From positions 32,228,140-32,292,139 of the forward strand of contig JASEVX010000011.1 in NCBI GenBank assembly GCA_031761405.1: a stretch of DNA of 64,000 bases, given 5' to 3'. Both the position numbers and the translations under genes were made by a program. The DNA is from Serripes groenlandicus (lineage: Eukaryota; Mollusca; Bivalvia; Cardiida; Cardiidae). Each line of letters begins with the position of its first letter. The first letter of the stretch is position 1. Of this stretch, positions 46,075 to 58,500 are shown in pieces. Under the pieces are notes generated by a model. It ran no database searches, had not been told where the DNA came from, and saw only the letters and a list, made by a program, of their open reading frames with translations.

Positions 46075-47920
46075 TTTATATATGTTTGTGACAAAGGTCA
46101 ACTCGCACAGTGTAATCAATCAAATCACTTCTATCCATGTGCTCATTGGAGATAACAAACTGATCAAATATTGACATTTTTGGGCTTTTTTTCCTAGTGA
46201 AAAATAATGGTAAATTGGTTGCCATGGTAACCGAATGTCTATTCATACATCATACTCTTGATAAGTTTTTAAGATGTATAAAACTCTGTTTTTTATAAAA
46301 TAATGTATTTATATTATAGGATGTCTTTCATTATTTCTTTAATTTGCTTTCAAAATGATGCACATTTATGGTTTTAAAATCCAAAAATCAACTTGTTCTT
46401 AAGGTAAAGCTGTAACCATGCATGACAACCACTTTTTCTTTTTGTGCAAATTTTAATTATTTTTGTTCTCATTTTGACCTTTGACCTCTAAGTGTGACCT
46501 TGAAATATGAGGTACAGGCCTGGGTCTTTTGCGCGACACGCCGCCTCGCCTCATCATGGTGAACGTTTGTGCCAAGTTTCTTTGAAATCCTATGATGCAT
46601 GGTTAAGATGCAGGCCGGACAAGGTTAGGTGGGACTGACAGACAGACGGACGGACAAACTCATGGGAAAGTACTTGTGGGGTTATTTCCTTTGATGTTTT
46701 ATTGTGGGGTGCACCCCACAAGTATGCTATTCATTCCGTAATTACATCCCTTTTACGGAATGAATAACATTAATATGCAAATAAAATGCCCATTATAAAA
46801 GAAACAAAAAAACTACTTATCTAAGTGTCTTAATAAGGGTGGGCACCCCACAACTACACATGCGGACTCACGGACGGACGGAATAGACCAAACCTATAGT
46901 CGCGAAACCGATCTTCGATGGGTAGGGGACTAGTTACTGAGTAGAACACACTTTAGAGGATGTCACCTTTGAAGTTGTGTTGCATTTGGGGCAGTGATAA
47001 CTGAGGAAATGTGGTTCGAATATAATCAAAATGTTAACAGGTGCGTGCAAAGACGGACAGACAGACGCAACACAGAACGTTTAGTTTTGCAATAGCTTGA
47101 CTATCTTTCTGCCAGTGGACCTTAAACTAACAAAAAGCATTATTTACATTGTTTCGGTTCTGAAAAGTTTCTGAGTAAAGACTTCATAAAGCTTGTATAT
47201 GCTCAAAAAGAATAATCAGTTGAGAATGAAAATTACGAAAACACCCGAGATAAGAAGCCATTTTAAAAAAAATCTATACTAGGCTACATATTTTTATTTT
47301 TGATATGTTTTGGCCAAGAGCCAATTCCCAACTTATAATCAATCAAATTGCTTCTATCCCCGTGCTCATCGGATATAATGATATGTTAAAAATGTCATAT
47401 TTTGATTTTTTTTCATTTTGAAAAATTATAGAAAATTGGTTGCCATGGTAACCACTTACCCATGCATACATCCAAATTTTGATATAATTTCTTAATTCAT
47501 TTAATGTAATAGTATAAAAAGGAAAGCATTTATATTCTATAATGTTTATGGTAATTTATCTATTTTCAATATGAAATGATGCAAATATAAGGATTTCAGG
47601 GCCTAAATAAGCTTGTTTTTAAGGTAGAGCTGTTACCATGGCAACGGATTGAATTTTGACCCGCAACATGTCAAATTTATTAGTTTTACATCATTTTGAA
47701 TCTATTTAACACAAAATAATAAAGATTCTAGACTATGGATGAATCGCCCCCTGCATGATTCTTAGCTGGACTGCTACTTAACTTGTTCAAGCCATATTTA
47801 TTTGTTACAAAATTATAGTAAATGAATTTTTGACTCTGGGTTGAGAGTCATCGTTGTTATCAAATGAGCTATATCGGCTCAGGAAAGACTCAGATAAGCG
47901 GGTGCACATACAAATCTTAA
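46075..47920. repeat. Old dispersed repeats with GACGGACGGAC tracts
   Basis: 46090-46240 and 47300-47460 are diverged copies of one another (AATCAATCAAATCACTTCTA, GTGCTCATTGGAGATAA, AAATTGGTTGCCATGGTAAC). 46480-46680 has TTTGACCTCTAAGTGTGACC, TCGCCTCATCATGGTGAACG and GACAGACAGACGGACGGAC. 46700-46860 and 47050-47080 carry further ACGGACGGAC pieces. No gene. Confidence 0.6.
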
Positions 47921-48122
47921 AAGGGTCTTCACTGTGCGTTAACATTTAGAAAATCGAAACTCAAGAAATGTAACCCAATCTGTGAGATTAAAAAAACCTT
48001 TAATTGATGCCTAAACGGGTATGAAACTAAATCCAATTCCGCCTGGCATGGCTAAATAGGTATCAGTAACATTAGTTGAACAATTGAACGTTCTTTATAG
48101 AAAACCATCTCCCGCGCTTTTA
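47920..48122. repeat. Left end of duplicated unit C
   Basis: GGGTCTTCACTGTGCG, TTTAATTGATGCCTAAACGG and GTATCAGTAACATTAGTTGA match 11990-12200 (direct) and 30400-30580 (inverted). Confidence 0.75.
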
Positions 48123-49202
48123 TACGAAAACATTTCGCTTATAGTTAACAGGTGTGAGATTTTTTTTTTTTTTTTTTTTTTTTTTCAATAACCCATGAAG
48201 CTTTCTGAAATGAAACTGGCCAAATCCATGGGGGCCGCCATTTTGGGTATGAATAAAATGAGCCGAGAAACACGGATTGAAAAAAAATTATTGTCGTCTT
48301 TTTAATATTTTTTTTTAAATCGATAATTTGGGTATGTATAAAATGACACGAAAAACACGGATTTTTTAAATTATTGTCGTCTTTTTAATATATATTTGTT
48401 TTAAATCGATATTTATTAAAGTGCTGTGTTTTGGGGGAATTAACATTAAAAATAAATGGAACTCTGTAAGAAATATGTTTTCCCGTTCGTCAAAAAAACG
48501 ACAGCATTAGACTTCTACCCCTGAACCTAAATGTTGACTGTATCGTATCCAAAGAAGGACGTGACGTCATTTCCGTAACACTTCATCTTGGCGTAACGTC
48601 AATGGAGCGACGTCGTTTCCCGCAAAAAAGTGGTATCAACATGAAATACCCCAACTTCCTATACATGAGCTATTTATCAAACATTGTGGCAAAAGGATAA
48701 CTTTCTCATAAGGAGCAATTGTTCTTTTAGCGACAATCTTTCCCTAAATCGTCTGTTGCAAAGGCCTCAGAAACCGTCTCTAATAGGGAAAGGGTTTAGC
48801 AGAAATGTGACCCCTTACATCATTTGTTCCAGTCATATTGACTGGTTGAAAAAGGCAGTTGCCAGGTGGCATCAGCAAAGAGCTGATCTTTTTGCTTCTT
48901 TACCATAATGCAGGTGATCGATTAAGGATCATCTTGGCCATCATGTTTTAACCTCGTTCATTATAAATGTATTCCTTGATGTTCTGAAAGTCTTTACTTT
49001 ATTATTTTCTGTTCGTAATAATAGACGACAGCAATACCAATTCCAGATATTTTTTGATAATGCACAAAACATGACATTAACATTATTATTGTCTAGTCAA
49101 TTACTTATAAATCCTTTTGTATGGCCAAAGTATGCTCTTTAATATTAGTTTAAAGTTATCTTGCGTTTTTTCGTAAATAGGTAGCACCTATAGATATATT
49201 AA
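48123..49202 (+). repeat. 1.1-kb dispersed repeat, copy 3
   Basis: Poly(T), CCATGGGGGCCGCCATTTTG, GTGACGTCATTTCCG, TGACCCCTTACATCATTTGT and the GGTAGCACCTATAGATATATT end, as in the 9281-11470 pair. It interrupts unit C between sequences that are adjacent in unit A near 12200, but unit A carries its copies elsewhere, so the insertions are independent. Confidence 0.8.
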
Positions 49203-49394
49203 TAAATATAGAGTGAGCAAGAGGTATCGCCTAATCGTAGTATACACAGTGTGTTTTACTATGTTTTCAAATACTTAGTTTGAACGTAATTACTTTTACA
49301 GGAATTGCGAAACAAACTTTAAGCTTTTAATGATCACGCTTGATGTCTGCTTCATTGAAACATAGCCAGTACTCGCGTGGGGAATATCCCTAAG

Positions 49395-49490
49395 CCAGAA
49401 CCCATTCATCACGGGATTCGAAAACGAGAACGTTGATACAAGAAACCAACGCTCTACCACTGCACCACTGTCTTCTACGAGTTCAGTCCC
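49395..49490 (-). repeat. tRNA-derived SINE, unit C copy
   Basis: Same block as in units A and B: on the minus strand AGACAGTGGTGCAGTGGTAG and TTTTCGAATCCCGTGATGAA. Confidence 0.65.
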
Positions 49491-49984
49491 TTCTGAGATA
49501 TGTCGATCAGCTTACAGTGGATACACTTTTAACTACACGAACCCGCAGATTGTTAAGGATCACACCCCCTATAAGATAGGTTTTAATTGAGCACGGTTCA
49601 AATACCCGTATTCATGTAAATATATTAAATTCAGACTGGGTATAGACATATTCTAGGAAGGGTTTTCCGTGACCACCAGCATAAAATGAGCCCTTCTATT
49701 TTAAAATGTACACGACGACATAACTGAACAGTGTAGGTTACGGTCAGACTGGACATTTACTCCGTCTTATTGTAAAATACACTAGGTGACAGATGCTTTT
49801 AACAAACTTGCGTATGTAATATGTTAACAGTGTATAAATTGATCAGACAGTTACACGTATTCATGTGAATCTACGCTGTTCACAAAAGCCAATGTGTATA
49901 TTTGTTTATGGACTGCTTCAGATATACTACATACATGATAATTAACATAAAAGAATAAGTAATGATGAAATAACATTACGTGTA

Positions 49985-50044
49985 TAACCCACTGGCTTTA
50001 CGAGTTAACAGAACAGAACAAAACAGAACAGAACAGAACAGAAC
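49985..50044. repeat. (AGAAC)n microsatellite
   Basis: About six repeats of AGAAC/AGAACA, matching a shorter tract at 3198-3216 in unit 0 (TTCTATTCTGTTCTGTTATG). Confidence 0.85.
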
Positions 50045-50057
50045 ATATAACATGATA

Positions 50058-50752
50058 AACAAGAGGCCCATTAGGGCCTATGCTCTACTGGGTTGGTTCT
50101 TTGGTCATTTCCAATCCAGAGCATGTATGTATGGTGAAGATCGGATAGTAAATGGAGGCTCTATTGTGTTCACAAGTTGTTTTATAGCAATTCTGACAAA
50201 TTCAAGGGCCATACTCCAGTCTTGCATGGGCAGATCTGGCTGGTTTGCGAAAGGGACACAGCTCTCATCAATATTTAACTATTATCTAAGTTTGGTGAAG
50301 ATCGGATAGTAAATAGAGGCTCTATTGTGTTCACAAGCTGTATTATAGCAATTTTGACAATTTCAAGGGCCATAATCGAGTCACGCAAGAGCACATCTGG
50401 CTGGTTTTCGAAAGGAACCAAGCTCTCATGGATACCTAACTACTGTGTCAGTTAAGTGAAGATCAGATAGTAAATGGAGCCTCTATTGTGTTCACAAGCT
50501 CTATTATAGCAATTTTGACTATTTCAAGGGCAAATAATCCAGTCTTGCATGGGCGGATCTGGCTGGTTTGCGACAGGAACCGAGCTCTCATGGATATATA
50601 ACTACTGTATAAGTTTGATTGAGATACATTCAAAACGGAAGACTGTATCGCGTGCCCAAGCAATTGTTTACGGACGCACGGACGCACGGACGACGGACAC
50701 CACACCACGGCATAAGGTCTTCTGGCCTTTGGCCAGTAGAGCTAAAAACGGG
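50058..50752 (+). repeat. Dispersed repeat with ~162-bp internal units, inserted in unit C
   Basis: Starts ACAAGAGGCCCATTAGGGCC, contains about three and a half units (GTGAAGATCGGATAGTAAAT, GGCTCTATTGTGTTCACAAG, AATTTCAAGGGCCATAATC, GCAGATCTGGCTGGTTTGCG), then ACGGACGCACGGACGCACGG, and ends TTGGCCAGTAGAGCTAAAAA. The unit 0, A and B copies lack it. Confidence 0.82.
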
Positions 50753-50769
50753 CATATTTTAATTAATTA

Positions 50770-51050
50770 ACTATGTATCGAAGACAGACGACTCCTTACG
50801 TAATAAGTAGCAAACGACTTCTTGAAAACACCGTAGAAAATCGAGCAATTTCTCGAAACTAGCGCAATCTGATTCTTGTAATAATTATTTCAACTCTGCA
50901 TAAAATAAAAATCCAAAGAAAGCGACTCTAAAAATATCGTCAAAGCTTAATTCTTATTCCTCTGCCATACAACAAACTTGTAAAAATACCTATATACAAA
51001 AAGTTATTATTCAATAGAAATGAACACATAGTGGTAGCGGGAGAACTTGC
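50770..51050 (+). repeat. Unit C copy of the block downstream of the peptide genes
   Basis: TTGAAAACACCGTAGAAAAT, CGAGCAATTTCTCGAAACTA match 13170-13300 (direct) and 29370-29240 and 3180-3040 (inverted). The reading frame present in A (13119-13445) is not open in the others, so it is not a conserved gene. Confidence 0.7.
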
Positions 51051-51164
51051 TCACTGCATGTATAAGCATTTAATTGTACCACAATGCTTATAAAAAGAAT
51101 GGGTGTATCATATATCGTATGATAATTCATGGGTACAGAAAACACACCTATATCGTATATCGTT

Positions 51165-51283
51165 TGTTTTGTTGTATTTCTACGTTTATTTGTTTTTAAA
51201 TCAAAGATTAGAGACTTGAATGGACAGATACAAAATTACATTTCTGTGTTCACGAGGTCGTTCTGTTGCCTTGTTTCTCCAAC
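51165..51283 (-). other. Non-coding 3' exon of peptide gene C
   Basis: The minus strand reads ATTACAG then GTTGGAGAAACAAGGCAACA, with the same downstream block as gene B and an AATAAA at 51190-51185. Intron 2 of C holds a SINE (51490-51690) that B carries at the equivalent place. Confidence 0.6.
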
Positions 51284-51489
51284 CTGTAATAAAATAATCA
51301 GGCAGTCAGTGTCTTTTCCGTCATGAATGAAACACACATTAATATAGCACTAAAATGTTGTTTATTTAACCTTTTCTGTATACATTGCTTTATAAATGCT
51401 TAGAATGTATAGAGTGCAGCAACCTGAAACACATTGTGTTAATACAGAAGTTGACATTGAACATTAACTTGTTCTTTTAATCGTGAGCC

Positions 51490-51690
51490 TAGGCCCTGTA
51501 GCTCCGTCGGTATTATTTCCAACGGTTGACTAAAGTCACTGTAACAAGCGTCATTTGTCTTCCACTAATATTGTGTGGAGCACTGTAGTGAGATAGCCAG
51601 GACACATACGAGTAGGTGAACTGGCCTTGATACATGTATGAACGATTGTTTAAAACGGCATACAACCCAAATCAATCCATCGTGTGTCTT
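51490..51690 (+). repeat. SINE in intron 2 of gene C
   Basis: Head AGGCCCTGTAGCTCCGTCGG, body GATAGCCAGGACACATACGA and GTAGGTGAACTGGCC, tail AACGGCATACAACCCAAATC followed by AATCC. It runs antisense to gene C, exactly as its counterpart runs antisense to gene B. Confidence 0.8.
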
Positions 51691-51820
51691 TTAATACATT
51701 TTATGACATAGTTAAAGAAAACATGTACGACATAAAACCGGTAATATAAATGTTGGTACAAAGGTCAGGATCAGGTTAATATCGCCAAGTTGTACCTGAT
51801 TTTTGACTGTAACCACCAGC

Positions 51821-51948
51821 TCAGCCCCACATTCTACGACAACATCTCCAGATTCTGGGATAGTACCACTTGGGGCAATGTCCAGCTATGTAGAAGTACT
51901 TCGGTGGACAGCGCTTAGCACAGAAACAGGTGCTGCCTCCTGGTGTTG
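51821..51948 (-). CDS. Six-cysteine cationic secreted peptide C, exon 2 (mature peptide)
   Basis: Mature-peptide exon of paralog C. The acceptor is TTTCTTTCAATTCAG; the coding part is 128 bases, exactly as in B, giving a 66-residue precursor with exon 1. The mature part starts about ATPGGST and keeps all six cysteines at the same spacing, C-x-C-x3-C-x10-C-x10-C-C, with CFCAKRC, KYFY, PRIW and CCRRMWG. It has eight Lys/Arg and no acidic residue (about +8). Differences from B cluster in the loop between Cys3 and Cys5 and in the N-terminal lead, while the cysteines, KYFY and PRIW are fixed. The exon continues untranslated to a donor at 51796/51795. The frame is also open upstream of the acceptor, but that part is intron sequence without similarity to exon 1. 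Confidence 0.82.
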
Positions 51949-52689
51949 CTGAATTGAAAGAAATACTCTTCGTGAGATGATATAATAAAAAGACAGATGC
52001 TTCTCGTATTTGGAAGAACAGGTGACCTGCGATAATTCGAACATGTGAAAAGTATAATATGTCGTTTAACCTGAACCATTTCGTGTCTTGAATTGGTTCA
52101 TTGAAAACAGCGTAGCAATCAAAACTGCTGTTGCACTGTTTTCGCGATAATTGTATTCCAAGCTCCATTTTCAAAAGATACACACATATGAATTACGAAA
52201 CAAACAAAGATCCTAAATGAATGTAACATAAATGCAGTAGCGATATCTCAAACACGTCGATAATTCGAATAATTGTGACGTTCATTTCGACTTCGTCTGA
52301 GCAATTAGGAACTGCTGACACATCGTTTTGAAAGGAATTATCAAGTTCAATGATATATTCGAATTAGCACATGTTCAATTGATCGCGAAAGATAAAAATG
52401 TAACAATCATTTAAAGGCGGAAGATCATGAGAAATGACGAAATGCTCATTAGGTATCCAAGCTTTCGGAAACAGAAGTATTATAAGGATAGGTTGATTAG
52501 TATAAATAACACTCATTTCATAGAATTTACATAATTATTTCTGCAATTTAAATGTTCAATGATTGTTTCCTAACGACCATTGCTTTTCTTACATTTATTT
52601 CAGTTAAAAAAAAATACGATGAACCCAAGTCACTATGATTTAATTGTTCGATGTCCAGTAAACAGTCATTTCCTTTCTGTCACAAGTGA

Positions 52690-53560
52690 GCATATGTTAC
52701 AGCTTAACCCTTTCCCATATAAATACGTTTCTGACGCCTGTACAGCAGACGACTTTTAAACGGATCGGGCAGAATTGCTCATACTCTTTCGCCAAAATGT
52801 TTTTAACTCTATTTAATATTAAAATATATGGAGATTGTTTTTGCTATAATGTTTTCCTAAGGCGTCTGCTGGTTTGTGTTATACGTATGTGAATGCAGTT
52901 AATTGTTCGTGTTTAGATACACGTTAATATTTAAATCAGTCAATAGTATGTGTCTATATATATTTTCATATACCCATACACATACCTACATATAAATATA
53001 TATATTTATTAATTTCAATATGAAATTAATTTGTTCAAGAAAGAAAGTGGGACTGTAAACGCCCGTCTAATAAGGATGCATTTTTTTTTCAAGTTATCTC
53101 ATCTAAAAAGCCTTTAGGAAAAAGGACGCCAGTTTACATAAATATTTTTACTTTCTGTGTTAAAGAGTTCTATGAACTGGTACATATTTGGACGTTGTGC
53201 GTAATAGCGCGGTATGAGTTGTTTTCTTAAGGTTTCATAGAACGGACAAACTAATACAAAAAGGAACTCATCCTCCGAAACATTTAAATAACATAAGGTA
53301 TAAACTCTTTGATTCCTTTCAATGTTTTCATAACGACAAGTTTCAATTCTTAATTTATGGGATGTCAGCCTAGGCTTAAAAAGAGTGTTTCTATAGTTTG
53401 AAAAAAAGAAAGAAAGAACACTTAAGAAATAAAGTGCAAAACACTTCGGCAGAATGAGAAATTAGTCATAACGAACAATTTATCCTTTTAACACAGTGTT
53501 TTCAAACGGGGTCTGCTGTAGATGCATATGAAAGCGTCTCTATATAGAAAAGTATTAAAT
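52690..53560. repeat. Fold-back MITE copies in intron 1 of gene C
   Basis: TTAACCCTTTCCCATATAAA ... GCAGACGACTTTTAAACG (52707-52880), and 53440-53560 with GGCAGAATGAGAAATTAGTC and AAACGGGGTCTGCTGT. The two copies correspond to 15209-15765 in unit A; here a LINE piece separates them. Confidence 0.6.
53114..53400 (-). pseudogene. LINE ORF2 C-terminal fragment in intron 1 of gene C
   Basis: An open frame without a start codon reads, on the minus strand, SNYRNTLFKPRLTSHKLRIE, TCRYENIERNQRVYTLC, YLNVSEDEFLFVLVCPFYE, TLRKQLIPRYYAQRPN, ending at a stop at 53116-53114. C...C...EDEFLFVLVCPFY...LR matches the zinc-knuckle tail found in the LINE at 36100. It is a 3' stub only, absent from the equivalent introns of A and B. 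Confidence 0.72.
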
Positions 53561-53840
53561 ACCTAAACCTTCACCACCTGAATATTTCGGCTTATTACTC
53601 ATCATTCAATCAATTAGATTGAACTTATTGATTAATCAATTCGATTATGAGTTGTTGAACATGTTATGCATTATCAAAGAATCGTATGTACTGACCTTAA
53701 CAATATGACTATTTTCGCTATACAGACGATAGTTAACATCTCTGAAGCCGACGACTTTTGAAAATAAATGGTAAAAAGAAAACTTTCTCAAGACAATTAA
53801 TTATCCTTTTCCCAAAATGGTTCCGACACACTATATGTAT

Positions 53841-53965
53841 TCAGGGACATATAGTCCAGTCAGAACATACTTGAACATCAAACTAATTGCAACAGAAATG
53901 TTTTATTAAATAAAATGAAGTTTATAGAATATATAACAACATATTAAAAATCTACAAAAATCTAC
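53841..53965 (+). repeat. Left terminal inverted repeat of the transposon
   Basis: Starts TCAGGGACATATAGTCCAGT and ends with two copies of AAAAATCTAC. It pairs with the right TIR on the opposite strand. The two ends are related but not identical: spacer segments between the conserved blocks differ in length and sequence. Confidence 0.85.
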
Positions 53966-55086
53966 GCAGCCATAACTGAAATAAATGACTTTGAAAAAAT
54001 AAAAATATATGCCCATATTGGATACTCACCGTACTTTGATCTATACATCAAGCTCTTGACTGATTTTTAATAGATTCAATTCATTTAAATTGCAAAATGA
54101 ATCATAAAAATAGATTTTTGTTTTAAAGGACCTCAAGATCAATAGCTATTGTTTTAATATTATCAAAGCAGCGTTTTAAATACTTCAAAGATGGTATTAT
54201 TCCTCTGGAAATTATTAAAATCAGAGGGGTAAGTATGACTTTCAACACTTTGATCCAAGCGTCTAGATAAACCAAGATCGATTAGTCTGCAAAAACGAAT
54301 ATAACAGATAAACACAAAATAATCAATGATATGAGGTAAGTGTTTATATTTTATTCACAATAATTGCTGAAAGAAATATTAATATGTTTGTCAATGGTAC
54401 AATGGATACTTTTAAAGGTTTATTTATGATGCTAAAAGCAAATTGTCATGGGTTTTCGAGGGCTTTTAGAACATTTATAATATAGGAGTATTCAATGGGT
54501 TTCCATGAATACTGCTACATTTTTAACTGTGTAATTGAAAATTAATGATACTTAATGTTTATCTGTATAGTTTTATTATAGTTAACAGTCATAAGAATGT
54601 CTCTAAAACACACAAAACACATACATATGCTTGCTTGTGTGCGAAAAACATTTATTGCAAAATTATACATTTCAACATATATTTGTTTGTTTGTTTAGGT
54701 GTTTTAAGCCCGAAACCCAAAGAGGGAAAGCCATTATTACCATTCATAAAGTTTTTGGTATGATCAAGCCATGGATTGAACCGGCGACCTCCCGTACTTT
54801 GGGCATACCCTCTACCATTACAAAACATGTGTAATCTATTGTTGCGTTATCTGCTTTGCCAGGATAAAACTTGAGAATAATTAATATGTTGTGCATCTAT
54901 CTGTTTGTCCATCTGTCTGAGTGTAGTGGTTAGACCATTTACCTCTGAAGGGAAAGAATCAGGTTCGATCCTGAGTTAAGTAATGATTTGAAGATATATT
55001 CATATATTAACAGTCTACTTTATTTCAATGAAACACCATGACAATACAGAAATACTGCACAAGGCGGTATAAACAAAGACTGGTTT
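53966..55086. other. 5' internal region of the transposon, no protein recognised
   Basis: AT-rich sequence between the left TIR and the large ORF. Apart from the tRNA-like fragments I see no coding similarity. If the acceptor at 55578/55579 is used, a leader exon and promoter should lie here. Confidence 0.4.
54690..54980. repeat. tRNA-like SINE fragments inside the transposon
   Basis: On the minus strand 54820-54770 reads like a tRNA 3' half ending GCCGGTTCAATCC (B-box). On the plus strand 54918-54978 has GTAGTGGTTAGACCA and GGTTCGATCC, an A-box/B-box pair. Neither folds as an intact tRNA; both look like degenerate SINE heads. Confidence 0.4.
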
Positions 55087-55225
55087 GTTAGCCCTTTCCC
55101 ACATACAATAAATCTGCAACAGATAACTTTGAATACATCTATTATAAAGCTAAACTATGGAAAGTCTATAAATGAAAGTTAAATAATTTATTATATTTGA
55201 AAAAGCGTCTATATTAGGGAAAGTG

Positions 55226-55458
55226 TTAACCCTTTTAACATATAGATGCTTTTTGACGCCTCTGCAGCAGACAGCTTTTTGAAAACATAGTGACAAAAGA
55301 AGAAATTGCACAAAACGTGCAATTTCTCCTTTTGCCACAATGTTTTTCCCTTTAAGTCATAGGTTATAAATCCATTCAATTATAGAGATTTTCTACTTTT
55401 TGACAAAACATGTTTAAAGTTGTCTGCTGCAGAATTGTCGTATGAGGAAAAGGGTTAA
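55226..55458. mobile_element. TTAA-flanked palindromic MITE inside the transposon
   Basis: TTAA followed by CCCTTTTAACATATAGATGC at one end and GAGGAAAAGGG followed by TTAA at the other. The inside is a fold-back: GCAGCAGACAGC...GACAAAAGAAGAAATTGC and its reverse GCAATTTCTCCTTTTGCCAC...GTTGTCTGCTGC. TTAA target sites fit piggyBac or Kolobok derivatives (inference). A second, older half copy abuts it at 55087-55225. It is the clearest member of a family scattered through the window. Confidence 0.7.
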
Positions 55459-55578
55459 TGTGAAGAGAAATGTAGACAAATATTCTATTCAAATATGTAA
55501 ACCATCAAAATAATGATAATTTTGTAAACTCAAATATTTGAAAAAATGTTTCGTTAAGGTTTAAATTTTATTTTTCAG

Positions 55579-58500
55579 ATGGAAAACGATACCTGTATCA
55601 TTTGTATGGAAGAAAATGGTTCTATAAAAGCAAAGCTTAGCAAAAAGGGATGCATTGGTGTAAATGAAGCCAGTACTGGGAGAGGAAACAGTTTGATTTC
55701 GTTTGCTGGACAATTTGTACACGTAGAGTGTCGGAAACGGTACTGCAATATTAAATGTATTAAAGCTGACAAAAGTTCTAAAAATAAAGAAACAAACAAA
55801 TTAAGAGTTCTCAGATCTTGCAGTGATTCCTTTAGCTTTAAAGACAAATGTTTGTTTTGTGGACAAACGGCAAAGATACACGGAAATAAGAGGAGTTATG
55901 ATGTTTATGCTGTGCGAACATTAGATTTTCAAAAAAGTATAGAACAATTATGCATCAAACGGTCGGATGATTGGGCTAATAGAATATGTGATCGGCTTAA
56001 AACAGTTAGCGATTTACCTGCTGCAGATGCCATTTATCACCAAACATGCAGTGTAAATTTCAGAACAATGAAAGCCATACCAGCTTCTAATTCTCCAGAT
56101 ATTTCAGCGGCAAAAAGACGGAAAGGAAGACCAATTTTAGCACATGTAAATGAAGCTTTTCAATCTGTTACAAGGTTTTTACAGGAAAATGATAATGAAT
56201 TATTAACAGTGACAGATTTAGTTGAGAAGATGAAGGAGGAATGTGGAGAGGAAGCATTTAGTGTAATTCACATGAAACAGAAGTTAAGGGAACACTTTGG
56301 AGATTCTATCATAATCACGGAGATACATGGAAAAAGTAACGTAGTTACATTAACAAGCACAGCTTCATCAATTTTACATGACTTTTATAAACATCAAGGA
56401 AATGAGAACAATAAGAATAGAAAAATGTTGATCATAGAAACAGCTGCTAAATTGATAAGACGAGATATCAAGTTATTAGAACATCAAAATAGTGAGTATC
56501 CTCCTCCTGCTAATGTATCTTCTTGCGAAAGGAACAATGACTATTTGCCAGAGAGTCTCAGGTTGTTGCTACGCACAATACTGAATGAAAAACAACAACA
56601 TGCTGTCAAAGTTGCTTCAATAGGACAAGCCATGATACAAGCTGCAAGACCTCGTGTTATTGTCCCACCTCTTCAATTAGGCTTAGGGATTCAGCTGCAT
56701 CATCAATTTGCTTCTAAGTTTCTAATAGACACCTTATATAAATTAGGATTTTGTTCATCATATACAGAAATTCAGAAATTTGAATCAAGTGCAGCTGTTT
56801 ATCAAGGAACAGATATTCCAGGTTACATTCCTGGGAGTTTTGTACAGTATGTAGCAGACAATGTGGATCACAATATAAGAACAATTGATGGACATGGAAC
56901 ATTTCATGGTATGGGTATTATAGCGTGTGTTACACCTGGTGTGTCCTCTTTAAAACCAATACAGAGAAAGACTGTTGAGAAGGAAGAAGTAAGCAAGGCA
57001 GGTGAAATAACAGTGTCATACTATAAGCGAAATGATAACCTAAAACATTCAATAATACTTAAAGACATACAAAAACACACAAAAACCTTGAACAAAACAT
57101 GGAAGTTAGATCTGCTTTTAAAATTGACATCTCCAATCCGGCCTGTGAGACCAGCTTGGTCTGGCTTGATGCAGATGATACAGAAGGGAGAGAGCCCTGG
57201 AAAATCGTCAATTATCTTTATGCCCATGATCGATATGGATCCAAGTGACTTGTCCTGTATTAACACAACACTGAAGTTTGTGGCGGAACATGCATCAAAG
57301 TACTCCGTTACACCAGTGCTAACATTTGACCAGCCCTTGTACTGGAAGGCAATGAATATTATAATCAATGAACCACTTGAAAGTCCTCTTCATAAGCTAG
57401 TATTAAGGCTTGGGGGATTTCATACTATCATGAGCTTTCTAGGCTGCATAGGTCATTTGATGCAAGGCTCTGGACTTGGAGAAGTTCTTGAAACAGTGTA
57501 TGCCCCTAATGCTGTTGTACATATGATGACAGGAAAGGCAATATCAAGGGCTATTAGGGCACATTACTTGGTTGACAATGCTCTTATGGCAATGCTAGTG
57601 TCTTCAATATTTGGCGTGACTATTTCAAGTGTTAATGAAGACGAATCAAATGAACCAAATGAAGCTGAAACAGGTGAAACAAATAATGATACAATAGGAG
57701 ATAACGTAGACAATGATAGTCCTTGTTTGATAGAAGACATTGGTAAATTGTATGATGATTTGATGGAAGAAAAAATAGACTTTTCAGCTATTGAAGATTC
57801 TGATTTACTCCAAAGTGCTTGTGAAAAACTTGACATAGGTAAAACTGATTTAAACACTAACTACAGAACTGCAGCACTATGGCTGCAATATATGGAAATG
57901 GTAAATGTTCTACAAGCTTTTGTAAAAGCAGAACGCACTGGTGACTGGGAACTGCATATTGATTCAGTGTCGCGTATGCTGCCCTTCTTTGCCGCAGCAG
58001 GACACAACCTATACCTGAAATCTGCATTTGTGTATTTGCAGACTATGGGACAACTACAATCAACACATGCTGATGTCTATGAAAAATTCCTATCAGGGCA
58101 CCATGTTGTGCGCCGAAGTAATAGATATTGGGCAGGTCTTTCAACTGACTTAATAATTGAGCAAGTGTTGATGAGAAGTGTAAAGACCAATGGAGGTCTT
58201 ACAAGAGGAAAAGGTATGACTGAGCATCAAAGAGCACAGTGGTTACTTTCACTTCCTGCATGTGCAGAGTTTAACAAAAGCATGCAAGAATTTAGTGGTG
58301 TATCTTATCATACCAGTGATCAACATCAAGATTGTGGTCCGGCAAGACAAGCAAAAGATTCAAAAGACAGTCAAACCATTCTCCAGTTTCTGCTTGAAAG
58401 AAATCCTTTCAACAATGACCCAAAACTTAGAAATATCGAAACTGGTGTAGAAGCAGGCTCTTCTGTAAATGTAGAAAAATCAGTAGAAATTGGAAGCAAA

